A stretch of 64,000 nt of DNA from Polaromonas sp. 39-63-25. Lineage in GTDB: Bacteria; Pseudomonadota; Gammaproteobacteria; Burkholderiales; Burkholderiaceae_C. The DNA lies in NCBI RefSeq assembly GCF_002278925.1, contig NZ_NCJH01000013.1:1-64000 (forward strand), read 5' to 3'. Numbering within the stretch: the first letter of the stretch is position 1; each line of letters opens with the position of its first letter. The notes under the pieces are model-generated. The model was not told where the DNA came from, searched no databases, and saw only the letters and a list, made by a program, of their open reading frames with translations. Shown one piece after another: positions 30,356 through 38,940 of the stretch. The position numbers and the translations under genes were made by a program.

Positions 30356-30685
30356 ATGCGACCGAGAAACATCACCGGCGACTCCTTTTTTGCCTGGGAC
30401 GGCGAGGTGCTGGTGGTCAACATCCTGGGCAAACCGTCGGCCAGCCGTGACGCGATCGGCAAACCCAAGGGCACCCAGCTCAAGGTCAGCGTGACCGCGG
30501 CGCCGCAGGCCGGCAAGGCCACCGACCACATGCTGCGTTTCCTGGCGCCGCTGTTCGGCGTGGCGGTCAGCGACATCGAAGTGGTTTTCGGCCGGGAAAA
30601 CGTCAACAAGCAGCTGCGCATCCGTGCGCCGAAAAAGCTGCCGGCGGTGTTTGCGCAGCCCTCGCTGCTGCCCGGGCCGGATTGA
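30356..30685 (+). CDS. DUF167 (YggU-like) protein
   Basis: A 109-residue protein of the DUF167 family: an alpha/beta fold with KVSVTAAPQAGKATDHMLRF and LAPLFGVAVSDIEVVFG. The start ATG at 30356 is 10 bp after the AlaX gene stop, and the two are probably co-transcribed. Function is unknown. Confidence 0.85.
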   Translation: MRPRNITGDSFFAWDGEVLVVNILGKPSASRDAIGKPKGTQLKVSVTAAPQAGKATDHMLRFLAPLFGVAVSDIEVVFGRENVNKQLRIRAPKKLPAVFAQPSLLPGPD

Positions 30686-30775
30686 ACCCTGTTCAGGCCT
30701 GCCCACGGGCTCTGCCGGACAATAAGGCCTGCGGGCACCGTCCCAGGAACTAAAGGCCAGCGTGCCGCTCACACC

Positions 30776-32935
30776 ATGACCATGATTTTTCACCGCTTCG
30801 CGTCCGCTCTGTTTTTGATAGCTGCTTGCGCAGTAACGACGGGCGCCGCCGCCCAAATCAACTTCACCAACAAGGCCGCGGCGAATGCCGTGGTCAGCAC
30901 CGACCAGGTGCGTGCCGAACTGCTGGCCTGGGCGCCCGATGGCGTGGAGCCGGGAAAACCGGTCTGGGTGGGCCTGCAGCTGGCGCACATCCCCGAGTGG
31001 CACACCTATTGGAAAAACTCCGGCGATTCCGGCCTGCCGACCCAGCTCGAATGGACGCTGCCGGCCGGCGTCACGGCTGGCGACATCGCCTGGCCCACGC
31101 CGAAAAAGATACCGATTGGCACCCTCGCCAACTACGGCTACGAAAGCACGGTGCTGCTGCCGGTGCCGCTGACCGTGGCGCCCGGCTTCAATGCCTCCAA
31201 CCTGGACATCCGGCTCAAGGCCAGCTGGCTGGTCTGCAAAAAGGAATGTATTCCGCAGGAAGGTGATTTTTCCCTGCAGATCCCGGTCCGGAGTTCGACC
31301 GGCAGCAGCAGCGGCCTGTTTGCCGCCGCCTTTGCCGCCAGCCCCCAGCCGCTGGCCGCCACCGGCAGCCAGGTGCAGGTCAGCGCCAACACCCTCCAGG
31401 TGACGCTCGCAGGCCTGCCCGTGCGTCTGCAGGGCAAGACCCTGGACTTTTTCCCTGAGACCGGCAGCGTGATCGAGCCCGCCGGCGCCTGGCAGCAGAA
31501 ATGGCAGGGCGCGCTGTGGACCGCGCAGCTGCCGCTCTCGAGCCAGCGCAGCGAAAGCCCGCGCGTGATGCCGGTGGTGGTGGCGCTGGACAAGACCGCC
31601 TACCGCATCGAGCTGCCGGTCCAGGGCGACTGGCCGGCCGTGGCCGCCGCGGCCACGGTGTCGCCCGCGCTGGAAGCAGCGCTCAAGGCCAATGCGGCGC
31701 TGGGCGCAGTGCCCACCGGCAACAGCGCGCCGCCGCTCACGCTGGTCGCCGCCCTGCTCGGTGCGCTGCTGGGCGGGCTGATTCTCAACCTCATGCCCTG
31801 CGTGTTTCCGGTGCTGGCCATCAAGGTGATGAGTTTCGCCAAGGAAAAAAACCGCGCGGCACGCCTCGCCGGCGGGCTGGCCTACACGGCCGGCGTGGTG
31901 TTGTCCTTCCTGGCGCTGGGCGCCCTGCTGCTGGGCCTGCGCGCCACCGGCGAACAGCTCGGCTGGGGCTTTCAGCTGCAAAGCCCGGCCGTGGTGGCCG
32001 GACTGGCCGTGTTGTTCACGTTGATCGGCCTGAACCTCGCGGGCCTGTTTGAATTTGGCAGCTTTGTGCCCGGCAAGGTCGCCGGCCTGCAGGCCAAAAA
32101 CCCGACGCTCAATGCCTTTCTGACCGGCGTGCTGGCCACCGCGATTGCCTCCCCCTGCACCGCGCCTTTCATGGGGGCGTCGCTCGGTTACGCCGTGGGC
32201 CTGCCGGCCGTCCAGGCGCTGGCGGTGTTTGGTGCCATCGGCCTGGGCATGGCCCTGCCCTACCTGGCGGCCAGTGCGGTGCCGGCGGTGGCGCGCGCCC
32301 TGCCGCGACCGGGCGCGTGGATGGTGACCTTCAAGCAGCTGATGGCGTTTCCGATGTTTGCCACCGTCGCCTGGCTGGTCTGGGTACTGGGCCAGCAAAG
32401 CGGCATCGACGGTGCCGGCGCCCTGCTGGCGCTGCTGGTGCTGATGGCGCTGGTGTTGTGGTCGCTGACACTGCGGGGCCGGACCCGGACTGTGGCCGCC
32501 ACGCTTTCGATAGCGCTTGGCGCTTTCGGGGCGTGGACTGTGGGCCAAAATGTCATCAAACCGCTGGAGGCATCCAGCGTCGCCGCAACAGCCTCGGGCC
32601 GCTGGCAGGCCTGGGAACCGGGCCGCGTGGACCAGCTCGCAGCCCAAGGCCAGAACGTGTTTGTCGATTTCACCGCCGCCTGGTGCGTGACCTGCCAGTA
32701 CAACAAGAAAACCACGCTGGCCGATGCCGATGTGCTGGCCGACATGGATGCCAAAAACGTCGCCCTGCTGCGCGCCGACTGGACGCGCCGCGACCCGGCC
32801 GTGACCGCCGCGCTGGCGCAACTGGGCCGCAACGGCGTGCCGGTGTATGTGATCTACAAGCCCGGCCGGGCGCCTGTGGTGCTGTCGGAAATTCTGTCGG
32901 TTGCCGATGTGCGGGCCGAACTGGCCAAGCTGTAG
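30776..32935 (+). CDS. DsbD/ScsB-like protein-disulfide reductase
   Basis: A 719-residue inner-membrane thiol reductase. It has a signal peptide with core FLIAACAV, an N-terminal periplasmic domain (Cys pair in WLVCKKECIPQ near 157), a central transporter domain of about eight helices with MPCVFPVLAIKVMSF and ASPCTAPFMGASLGYA (redox Cys pair), and a C-terminal thioredoxin-like domain with AWCVTCQ near 637. The large N-terminal domain resembles ScsB/DsbC-corrector type rather than E. coli DsbD. It should carry electrons from cytoplasmic thioredoxin to the periplasm. Its likely partner is the redoxin gene 51 bp downstream. Both the signal-peptide core and part of a membrane helix (about 577-583) are encoded by type A repeats. 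Confidence 0.9.
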   Translation: MTMIFHRFASALFLIAACAVTTGAAAQINFTNKAAANAVVSTDQVRAELLAWAPDGVEPGKPVWVGLQLAHIPEWHTYWKNSGDSGLPTQLEWTLPAGVTAGDIAWPTPKKIPIGTLANYGYESTVLLPVPLTVAPGFNASNLDIRLKASWLVCKKECIPQEGDFSLQIPVRSSTGSSSGLFAAAFAASPQPLAATGSQVQVSANTLQVTLAGLPVRLQGKTLDFFPETGSVIEPAGAWQQKWQGALWTAQLPLSSQRSESPRVMPVVVALDKTAYRIELPVQGDWPAVAAAATVSPALEAALKANAALGAVPTGNSAPPLTLVAALLGALLGGLILNLMPCVFPVLAIKVMSFAKEKNRAARLAGGLAYTAGVVLSFLALGALLLGLRATGEQLGWGFQLQSPAVVAGLAVLFTLIGLNLAGLFEFGSFVPGKVAGLQAKNPTLNAFLTGVLATAIASPCTAPFMGASLGYAVGLPAVQALAVFGAIGLGMALPYLAASAVPAVARALPRPGAWMVTFKQLMAFPMFATVAWLVWVLGQQSGIDGAGALLALLVLMALVLWSLTLRGRTRTVAATLSIALGAFGAWTVGQNVIKPLEASSVAATASGRWQAWEPGRVDQLAAQGQNVFVDFTAAWCVTCQYNKKTTLADADVLADMDAKNVALLRADWTRRDPAVTAALAQLGRNGVPVYVIYKPGRAPVVLSEILSVADVRAELAKL
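30812..30835 (+). repeat. Dispersed short repeat (type A), copy in a signal peptide
   Basis: TTTTTGATAGCTGCTTGCGC, read as FLIAACA in the hydrophobic core of the DsbD-like signal peptide. Same frame as the copies in uup, the gene at 42192, priA and the PhzF gene. Confidence 0.65.
32505..32530 (+). repeat. Possible type A repeat in a membrane helix of the DsbD-like gene
   Basis: TTTCGATAGCGCTTGGCGC, read as LSIALGA, same frame. The match is shorter and looser than the others. Confidence 0.4.
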
Positions 32936-32986
32936 TACTGCCTGTCACTTCATCTGTCACTTCATTTTTCTGAAGGAGATCAAGCC

Positions 32987-33613
32987 ATGATGAATCACCG
33001 CGTCAATCGCCGGATCTTTTCCAGCGCTCTGCTCACCGCCCCGTGGGCTGCGACCCTCACGCAGACCGCCCATGCGGCCGTTGGCCAGGCCGCGCCGGAC
33101 TTTTCTGCGGTGGATACCGCCGGAAAACCCCATAGACTCAGCGACTACAAGGGCAAGCTCGTGGTGCTGGAATGGACCAACCCCGGCTGCCCGTTTGTGC
33201 AAAAACACTACAGCGGCAACATGCAGGGCCTGCAGAAAGAGGCGGTCGGCAAAGGGGTGGTCTGGCTGGCCATCAACTCGACCGAAACCGGCAGCGGCGA
33301 CTACCTGGCGCCCGCCCAGCTTGCCGGCTGGATGCGCAACAAGCAGGCGGCGGCCAGCGCCACCCTGATGGACGAGTCCGGCAGCATCGGCCAGCTCTAC
33401 AGCGCCCGGACCACGCCGCACATGTACATCATCAGCCCGCAGGGCCAGCTGGTGTATGCCGGGGCCATCGACAGCGTGCCCTCCGCCCGTGTGGACGACA
33501 TACGGACCGCAACCAATTATGTGCGCCAGGGCCTGAACGAAGCGCTGGCCGGCAAGGCCCTCAGCGTGGCAAGCAGCCGCGCCTATGGCTGCTCGATCAA
33601 GTACAAGGCATGA
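32987..33613 (+). CDS. Exported redoxin/thioredoxin-fold protein
   Basis: A 208-residue exported protein with a signal sequence containing paired Arg (NRRIFSS), ending near HAAV. A thioredoxin-like domain follows: LVVLEWTNPGCPFVQKHY, with one active-site Cys near residue 68 and no CxxC partner, and a cis-Pro region TTPHMYIISPQG. It resembles TlpA/AhpC-like redoxins that take electrons from DsbD-type reductases. A good AAGGAG Shine-Dalgarno is present. The next gene starts within its stop codon. Confidence 0.85.
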   Translation: MMNHRVNRRIFSSALLTAPWAATLTQTAHAAVGQAAPDFSAVDTAGKPHRLSDYKGKLVVLEWTNPGCPFVQKHYSGNMQGLQKEAVGKGVVWLAINSTETGSGDYLAPAQLAGWMRNKQAAASATLMDESGSIGQLYSARTTPHMYIISPQGQLVYAGAIDSVPSARVDDIRTATNYVRQGLNEALAGKALSVASSRAYGCSIKYKA

Positions 33614-34062
33614 GTCCCTCCGTGAACGCCCTCCCGCCGGCCGAACGCCTGCCCTACATCCTCACCCACTGCCGCACGATTGCGGTGGTGGGCCTGTCGC
33701 CCAAACCGCATCGCGCCAGTTTCGACGTGGCGCGTTACATGCAGGGCCAGGGTTACCGCATCATCCCGGTCAACCCCAATGCCACCGAAGTGCTCGGGGA
33801 AAAAGCCTATGCCAGCCTGACGGAAGCCGCGCAGCACGAACCCATCGACTTGGTGAACTGCTTTCGCAACAGCGAGGACATTCCGCCCATCGTCGACGAG
33901 GCCATCGCGATTGGCGCCAAGGCCGTCTGGATGCAGCTCGGCATCCGCCACCCGGCGGCCACCGCCCAGGCCGAAGCGGCGGGCCTGCTGGTGGTGCAGG
34001 ACCACTGCCTCATGGTTGACCACAGGGTGCTGAAGTCGCGCGGCCTGCTGCCGGGGGGCTGA
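33610..34062 (+). CDS. CoA-binding domain protein
   Basis: A 150-residue Rossmann-fold protein of the YccU-like CoA-binding family: TIAVVGLSPKPHRASFDVAR, GYRIIPVNPNATEVLGEKAY and VNCFRNSEDIPPIVDEAI. Its ATG overlaps the upstream redoxin stop by 4 bp. Its function is not defined. Confidence 0.88.
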   Translation: MSPSVNALPPAERLPYILTHCRTIAVVGLSPKPHRASFDVARYMQGQGYRIIPVNPNATEVLGEKAYASLTEAAQHEPIDLVNCFRNSEDIPPIVDEAIAIGAKAVWMQLGIRHPAATAQAEAAGLLVVQDHCLMVDHRVLKSRGLLPGG

Positions 34063-34098
34063 CGGGTCCGCGGCGCTTGCGCCCTGCGGCGGCTCCGG

Positions 34099-34104
34099 GA
34101 TAAT
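34099..34104 (+). promoter_or_regulatory. -10-like box 6 nt before a start codon
   Basis: GATAAT with TTGCGC (34077-34082) 16 bp upstream. It ends 6 nt before the ATG at 34111, with no Shine-Dalgarno, so the transcript is probably leaderless. Confidence 0.5.
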
Positions 34105-34110
34105 CGCCGC

Positions 34111-34863
34111 ATGCCCTCCCCGCGCCGGCCTCTGCTGTTGTCCTTGTTGTCCCTGTTCTGTCTGCCGGCCTTGCTGCTGCTGGGCGGCTGCCTCCAGACG
34201 GCCCCGACCCACCGCGGCGAGACGCCGGTGGCGCCGCTGACCTCGGGCGAGCTGGCGCAATCGGACGTGAACCGCATGGCCACCCTGGGCATGCGCGACA
34301 ACCTGGGCAGCCTGTACCGCCTGCTCGACAAGCTTTACCGGCGCAACCCCGCCGAATGGCGCAAGACCGGCAGCACCAGCCGCGAGGCGGCGGTCCAGCG
34401 CGTGCGCAGCGCCATCGACAGCCGCACGCCCTGGCCAGAGCTGCAGGGCAAACGCGACATCGCCGCCCTGTCGCTGGCCCTGAGCCCCGACTTCCGGGGC
34501 GACCGGGTGGCCGCTTTTGTGTACGCCAGCGCCGACATGCTCATCGTGGCGCACAACGGCAAGACCGACTTCTACCTGGTCGACAGCCTGGATGCGCAAT
34601 ACATCTACAACGCCGCGCGCAACATCGAGTCCGCCGTCTGGCTGCTGGCCTCGCGGCGCAACCCGGCCGGCCAGCCCCTGCTGCTGGCAGACGAGATCTC
34701 CGAGCGCGAGCGCAACCTCAGTTTCGAGCGCGAGTTCGGCAAGGTGATAGGCCGGCTCGACCTGCTCTCCGAAGTCCTGACCGAGAAATACCGCCGCGCC
34801 GTGATCACCTATGTGCAGAGCCTGGCGGGCGCTTCCTTTCTGCAGTTCCTGCCGGTCCGTTAG
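34111..34863 (+). CDS. Hypothetical lipoprotein
   Basis: A 250-residue protein I cannot assign to a functional family. It has a signal peptide ending in the lipobox LGGC near residue 27. The mature part is largely helical with many charged residues, including LYRLLDKLYRRNPAEWRK and LSFEREFGKVIGRLDLLSEV. It is probably a conserved Burkholderiales envelope lipoprotein. Confidence 0.7.
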   Translation: MPSPRRPLLLSLLSLFCLPALLLLGGCLQTAPTHRGETPVAPLTSGELAQSDVNRMATLGMRDNLGSLYRLLDKLYRRNPAEWRKTGSTSREAAVQRVRSAIDSRTPWPELQGKRDIAALSLALSPDFRGDRVAAFVYASADMLIVAHNGKTDFYLVDSLDAQYIYNAARNIESAVWLLASRRNPAGQPLLLADEISERERNLSFEREFGKVIGRLDLLSEVLTEKYRRAVITYVQSLAGASFLQFLPVR

Positions 34864-34867
34864 ATAG

Positions 34868-34960
34868 GCCCCCACGCTCCCCACTTCGTGTGGTTCGCTG
34901 CCCCCCGAGGGGGCCGCTGCGCCTGCGGGCCGGCGAAGCCGGACCCGCGGCCCCTGCTTG
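34868..34960 (+). repeat. GC-rich dispersed repeat (type B), copy 2
   Basis: Begins GCCCCCACGC, contains CTGCCCCCCGAGGGGGCC and GCGCCTGCGGGCCGGCGAAG, and ends with CGCGGCCCC. It fills the gap between the lipoprotein gene and hemE. Confidence 0.85.
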
Positions 34961-34993
34961 AAAAGACATCGCCGCGCGATCGCTCACTGAATA

Positions 34994-35019
34994 CCGTTCG
35001 TCCTGAGCTTGTCGAAGGA
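34994..35019 (-). repeat. REP-like element (type C), upstream of hemE
   Basis: CCGTTCGTCCTGAGCTTGTC followed by GAAGGA, in inverse orientation to the copy at 15463-15488. Confidence 0.75.
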
Positions 35020-35035
35020 TGCCCTCCCGACCTGA

Positions 35036-35041
35036 GACAAT
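35036..35041 (+). promoter_or_regulatory. -10-like box 6 nt before the hemE start
   Basis: GACAAT ends 6 nt before the ATG at 35048, and no Shine-Dalgarno is visible. The transcript may be leaderless. Confidence 0.45.
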
Positions 35042-35047
35042 ACAAGC

Positions 35048-36148
35048 ATGTTTGCTCCCCTCCAAAACGACACCTTTTTACGCGCCTGCCTGCGTCAGGC
35101 CACCGATTACACCCCCGTCTGGCTGATGCGCCAGGCCGGACGCTACCTGCCGGAGTACCGCGCCAGCCGCGCCAAGGCCGGCAGTTTCATGGGCCTGGCG
35201 ACCTCGCCCGACTACGCCACCGAAGTCACGCTGCAGCCGCTGGAGCGTTACCCGCTGGACGCGGCCATCCTGTTTTCCGACATCCTGACCGTGCCCGACG
35301 CCATGGGCCTGGGCCTGTCGTTTGCGCTCGGCGAAGGTCCGCGTTTTGCCACCCCGGTGCGTGACGAAGCGGCCGTGGCAAAACTCGAAGTGCCGGACAT
35401 GGAAAAACTGCGTTATGTCTTTGACGCCGTCACCTCCATCCGCAAGGCGCTGAACGGCCGGGTGCCGCTGATCGGTTTTTCCGGCAGCCCCTGGACGCTG
35501 GCCTGCTACATGGTCGAAGGCGCCGGCTCGGACGACTACCGGCTGGTCAAGACCATGCTGTACCAGCGCCCCGACCTGATGCACAGGATGCTCGCCATCA
35601 ATGCCGATGCGGTGGCGGCCTACCTGAACGCCCAGATCGAGGCCGGCGCGCAGGCAGTGATGATTTTCGACAGCTGGGGCGGCGTACTGGCCGACGCGGC
35701 CTTCCAGACCTTTAGCCTGGCCTACACCCAGCGCGTGCTGAGCCAGCTCAAGCGTAGCCATGACGGCGTGGTCATTCCGCGCCTGGTGTTCACCAAGGGC
35801 GGCGGCCTGTGGCTGGAACAGATGGCCGGACTCGACTGCGAGGTGCTCGGCCTGGACTGGACCGTGAACCTGGCCCAGGCCCGGGCACGCGTGGGCGATC
35901 GCAAGGCGCTGCAGGGCAACCTGGACCCGAACGTGCTGTTTGCCCAGCCGGCGCAGATCGAGCAGGAAGTGGCCGCGGTCCTGGAGAGTTTCGGTACCCC
36001 GCATGCGGACACGCGCAGCAGCGGCCCGACCCACATCTTCAACCTGGGCCACGGCATCAGCCAGCACACCCCGCCCGAAAACGTGGAGGTGCTGGTCCGC
36101 GCCGTGCATGCCTATTCGCGCCGCATGCGCACGGGTACCCCGCATTGA
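35048..36148 (+). CDS. hemE: Uroporphyrinogen decarboxylase
   Basis: A 366-residue enzyme that decarboxylates uroporphyrinogen III to coproporphyrinogen III in heme synthesis. The diagnostic N-terminal [16 protein letters not shown] and the second signature [16 protein letters not shown] are present, as is the catalytic Asp region [15 protein letters not shown]. Length is typical. The stop codon lies in the loop of a rho-independent terminator. The promoter-like box suggests a leaderless mRNA. Confidence 0.97.
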   Translation: MFAPLQNDTFLRACLRQATDYTPVWLMRQAGRYLPEYRASRAKAGSFMGLATSPDYATEVTLQPLERYPLDAAILFSDILTVPDAMGLGLSFALGEGPRFATPVRDEAAVAKLEVPDMEKLRYVFDAVTSIRKALNGRVPLIGFSGSPWTLACYMVEGAGSDDYRLVKTMLYQRPDLMHRMLAINADAVAAYLNAQIEAGAQAVMIFDSWGGVLADAAFQTFSLAYTQRVLSQLKRSHDGVVIPRLVFTKGGGLWLEQMAGLDCEVLGLDWTVNLAQARARVGDRKALQGNLDPNVLFAQPAQIEQEVAAVLESFGTPHADTRSSGPTHIFNLGHGISQHTPPENVEVLVRAVHAYSRRMRTGTPH

Positions 36149-36158
36149 TGCGGGTTTT
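36139..36158 (+). terminator. Rho-independent terminator overlapping the hemE stop
   Basis: CCCGCA (36139-36144), loop TTGA, TGCGGG (36149-36154), then TTTT. The TGA stop of hemE lies in the loop. Confidence 0.75.
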
Positions 36159-36513
36159 GCCGTCTGATAGCACAAATTCCAGCTCCGCAGACCCGACTTA
36201 TTCACAAAATTTGTGCTGCGGTGCCGCATGAAGCTGTAACAAGTCGGTCTCCCGCTATCAAAGCCATAGCGCTTCTAAGTGCTTGATTCATATAGGATCT
36301 TTAAACTGCTTTTTTTGCGGGCAATTTAAGAAAAGCCTTGATTTATAAGGCCCGGACGCGTGCCGGGGCAATCTATCAACAAAGTTATCCACAGAAACCT
36401 TGGAAGACCGTCAAAGCTTTTTTAAATCAAGCACTTACAGCGATGTTCGCAAATGTATCTGAGGACTATCTGCTTAACTATCCCCTCTGTTCTTCCAATC
36501 GATCCACCCGAAA
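36159..36513. other. AT-rich intergenic region with DnaA box and inverted repeat, upstream of priA
   Basis: This 355-bp gap is richer in A and T than its surroundings. It holds a perfect DnaA box TTATCCACA (36385-36393) and a 13-bp perfect inverted repeat, TAAGTGCTTGATT (36276-36288) with AATCAAGCACTTA (36425-36437). It also holds a type A repeat fragment (GCTATCAAAGCCATAGCGC, 36254-36272) and a small hairpin GCCTT/AAGGC (36335-36351). No gene was found. Confidence 0.6.
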
Positions 36514-38739
36514 ATGAGGTATTGGCTCAGCATCGTTGTCGCCACACCCGCCCACAGCAGCGTGGCCGGACCGCTGACCTATCGGAGCGAGTGGCCGCTT
36601 CCGCCGGGAAGCCTGGTGCGCGTTCCGCTGGGCAAACGCGAGGTCCTGGGCGTGGTGTGGGAGGTCTTGCCGGACAGCGGCGACCTGCCGGAAAGCCAGT
36701 CCAAAGCGGTGCTGGGCGCGCTGGACGGCCTGGCGCCCCTGTCGGCCACCTGGCGGCGGCTGGTCGGTTTCACCGCCAGCTACTACCAGCGTTCCATTGG
36801 CGAAGTGGCCCTGGCCGCCCTGCCGCCGCAATTGCGCGAACTGAGCACCGTGCAGCTGGCACGCCGGCTCAAGCGGCCGGTGGCCCCCGCGCCGGACACC
36901 CCGGACACTACAGATTTAATAGCACTCAGCGCAGAGCAGGAAAGGGCTATCGCCGAATTTGATGCAGATACCCGGCCGGCCCTGCTGTTTGGCGCGACCG
37001 GCAGCGGCAAGACCGAGGTGTATCTGCGTGCCGCCGCCAAGGTGCTGGCCGGCGACGCCAGCGCCCAGGTGCTGGTGATGGTGCCCGAAATCAACCTGAC
37101 GCCGCAGCTGCAGGCGCGTTTCGAGGAACGTTTTGCCCACCTCGGCAAGGCCCAGGTGGTGGCGCTGCACAGCGGCCTGACACCCGCACAGCGGCTCAAC
37201 AGCTGGCTCGTCGCCCACGCCGGCCAAGCGCGGCTGGTGCTGGGCACCCGCATGGCAATTTTTGCCTCGCTGCCGAATCTGCGCCTGATCGTCGTCGACG
37301 AGGAACACGACCCCAGCTACAAGCAGCAGGAAGGCGCGCGTTATTCGGCGCGCGATCTGGCGGTTTACCGCGCGATGCTGGAAAGCGCACGATCACAGGC
37401 AGGCGACAGTGAGAGCGCGGAGGCTTTTCCCTTGCCAGCCGGGGCCGCGGAACCGGCTTTGCCGGGCCGCAGGCGCAGCGCCCCCCCGGGGGGCAGCGCA
37501 GTACACGAAGCGACAAGCGTGGGGGCCTGTCGCGTCCTGCTGGGTTCTGCCACGCCTTCGCTGGAAAGCTGGCAGGCCACCGTGGTGGGCCGCTACCAGC
37601 GCCTGACCATGAACGAACGGATAGGCGGCGCGGAACAACAGGGCAGCCTGCCGGCCGTCCGGCTGGTCGACATGAACCACCAGCCCAAACACTGCACGAT
37701 CGCGCCGCCGCTGCTGGACGCGATAGCCCAGCGCATCGCGCGCGGCGAGCAGTCGCTGATCTTCCTGAACCGGCGCGGTTACGCCCCGGTGCTGGCCTGC
37801 CACGACTGCGGCTGGAAAAGCGAGTGCCCGCACTGCAGCGCCTTCCGGGTCTTCCACAAGATAGACCGCACCTTGCGCTGCCACCACTGCGGCTTCACCG
37901 AACGCGTGCCGCGCGCCTGCCCGGCCTGCGGCAACATCGACATCGCGCCTGTGGGCAAGGGCACGGAGCGGCTGGAAGAACACATCGCCGAGTTGCTGGC
38001 GGGGGTGACTCGCCCCGACGGCAGCCCCCTGCGCATCGCCCGCATCGACGCCGACACCACCCGCCTGAAGGGCGCGCTCGAATCGCAGCTGGCCAGCGTG
38101 CATGCGCGCGAGGTCGATGTGCTGGTCGGCACGCAGATGATTGCCAAGGGCCATGACTTTCGCCACATCACGCTGGTCGCGGCGATCAACCCTGACGGCG
38201 CCTTGTTCTCCAGCGATTTCCGCGCGCCCGAGCGCCTGTTCGGCCTGCTCATGCAGGCCGCCGGGCGCGCCGGGCGTGATGCCGACCATGGTGAGGCCAG
38301 CGAGATGTGGGTGCAGACTTTCCATCCGCAACACCCGCTGTTCGCTGCGCTGAAAAAACACGACTACCCGGCGTTTGCGGCGCAGGAACTCAAGGAGCGC
38401 GAAGCGGCCGGCATGTCGCCCTTCGGCTTTTCAGCCCTGGTACGCGCCGAGGCCCGGGACCAGGCCGTGGCCCAGGGTTTTCTGAATGCCGCGGCAGCGG
38501 CCGCGCAGACGCAGCAACTGCCCGGCCACGATGCCGTCACGCCTTACCCGGCCGTGCCCATGACCATCCAGCGGGTGGCCAACATCGAGCGCGCGCAGAT
38601 GCTGGTCGAAAGCCCCTCGCGCGCGGCGCTGCAGCGTTTCCTGGCGGCCTGGCAGCCGCTGCTGCACCAGACCCGGCAACAGGGCGACTTCAAAAGCCTG
38701 GTGCGCTGGGCCATCGACGTGGACCCCCTGGCCATATAA
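36514..38739 (+). CDS. priA: Primosomal replication protein N' (PriA helicase)
   Basis: A 741-residue replication-restart helicase. The Walker A motif GATGSGKTEVYLRA is near residue 159, DEEHD (Walker B) near 266, GSATPSLESW follows, and zinc-binding Cys clusters lie at about 428-470 (CHDCGWKSECPHC and CHHCGFTERVPRACPACG). Between the DEEHD segment and GSATPS there is an in-frame insert of about 33 residues (about 305-338) derived from an inverted type B repeat. Residues ~134-145 (LIALSAEQERAI) are encoded by a type A repeat copy that merges with the conserved EQ segment. Confidence 0.95.
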   Translation: MRYWLSIVVATPAHSSVAGPLTYRSEWPLPPGSLVRVPLGKREVLGVVWEVLPDSGDLPESQSKAVLGALDGLAPLSATWRRLVGFTASYYQRSIGEVALAALPPQLRELSTVQLARRLKRPVAPAPDTPDTTDLIALSAEQERAIAEFDADTRPALLFGATGSGKTEVYLRAAAKVLAGDASAQVLVMVPEINLTPQLQARFEERFAHLGKAQVVALHSGLTPAQRLNSWLVAHAGQARLVLGTRMAIFASLPNLRLIVVDEEHDPSYKQQEGARYSARDLAVYRAMLESARSQAGDSESAEAFPLPAGAAEPALPGRRRSAPPGGSAVHEATSVGACRVLLGSATPSLESWQATVVGRYQRLTMNERIGGAEQQGSLPAVRLVDMNHQPKHCTIAPPLLDAIAQRIARGEQSLIFLNRRGYAPVLACHDCGWKSECPHCSAFRVFHKIDRTLRCHHCGFTERVPRACPACGNIDIAPVGKGTERLEEHIAELLAGVTRPDGSPLRIARIDADTTRLKGALESQLASVHAREVDVLVGTQMIAKGHDFRHITLVAAINPDGALFSSDFRAPERLFGLLMQAAGRAGRDADHGEASEMWVQTFHPQHPLFAALKKHDYPAFAAQELKEREAAGMSPFGFSALVRAEARDQAVAQGFLNAAAAAAQTQQLPGHDAVTPYPAVPMTIQRVANIERAQMLVESPSRAALQRFLAAWQPLLHQTRQQGDFKSLVRWAIDVDPLAI
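36914..36951 (+). repeat. Dispersed short repeat (type A), copy inside priA
   Basis: TTTAATAGCACTCAGCGCAG followed by AGCAGGAAAGGGCTATC, read as LIALSAEQERAI in the same frame as the other copies. Because the EQ of PriA is conserved, part of the similarity may be coincidental. Confidence 0.45.
37435..37526 (-). repeat. GC-rich dispersed repeat (type B), inverted copy inside priA
   Basis: Reads on the minus strand from GCCCCCACGCTTGTCGCTTC, through CTGCCCCCCGGGGGG, to CGCGGCCCCGGCTGG. It is the same order as the intergenic copies, but lies in the priA coding frame without a stop. Confidence 0.85.
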
Positions 38740-38740
38740 C

Positions 38741-38918
38741 GCCCCCACGCTTGTCGCTTCGCGTACTGCGCGAGGCCTTGCAGGCCGCCGCTCGCCGGAG
38801 GCTTCGCTTCTGTCGCCTGTCCAAACCTGCGCCGGCAGGTTTGGAGCCGCAGGCTCCAGCCCCTCGGGGGCGCTGCGCCTGCGGGCCGGCGGAGCCGGAC
38901 CCGCGGCCCCGGCTGGTC
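38741..38918 (+). repeat. GC-rich dispersed repeat (type B), expanded copy with hairpins
   Basis: Starts GCCCCCACGCTTGTCGCTTC two bases after the priA stop and ends with CGCGGCCCCGGCTGG. The middle is expanded and includes two strong hairpins: CCAAACCTGC/GCAGGTTTGG (38821-38844) and GGAGCC/GGCTCC (38843-38857). It separates the convergent genes priA and the AEC transporter. Confidence 0.85.
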
Positions 38919-38940
38919 TGAAGAGGCTTCTGCGGGAGCC

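Noticed and set aside
36276-36437. Small insertion element (13-bp inverted repeats as ends)
   Set aside because: No transposase and no target-site duplication is seen next to the arms.
36159-36513. Replication origin (oriC)
   Set aside because: Only one DnaA box is seen, with no dnaA, gidA, parA or dnaN nearby. A regulatory site is more likely.
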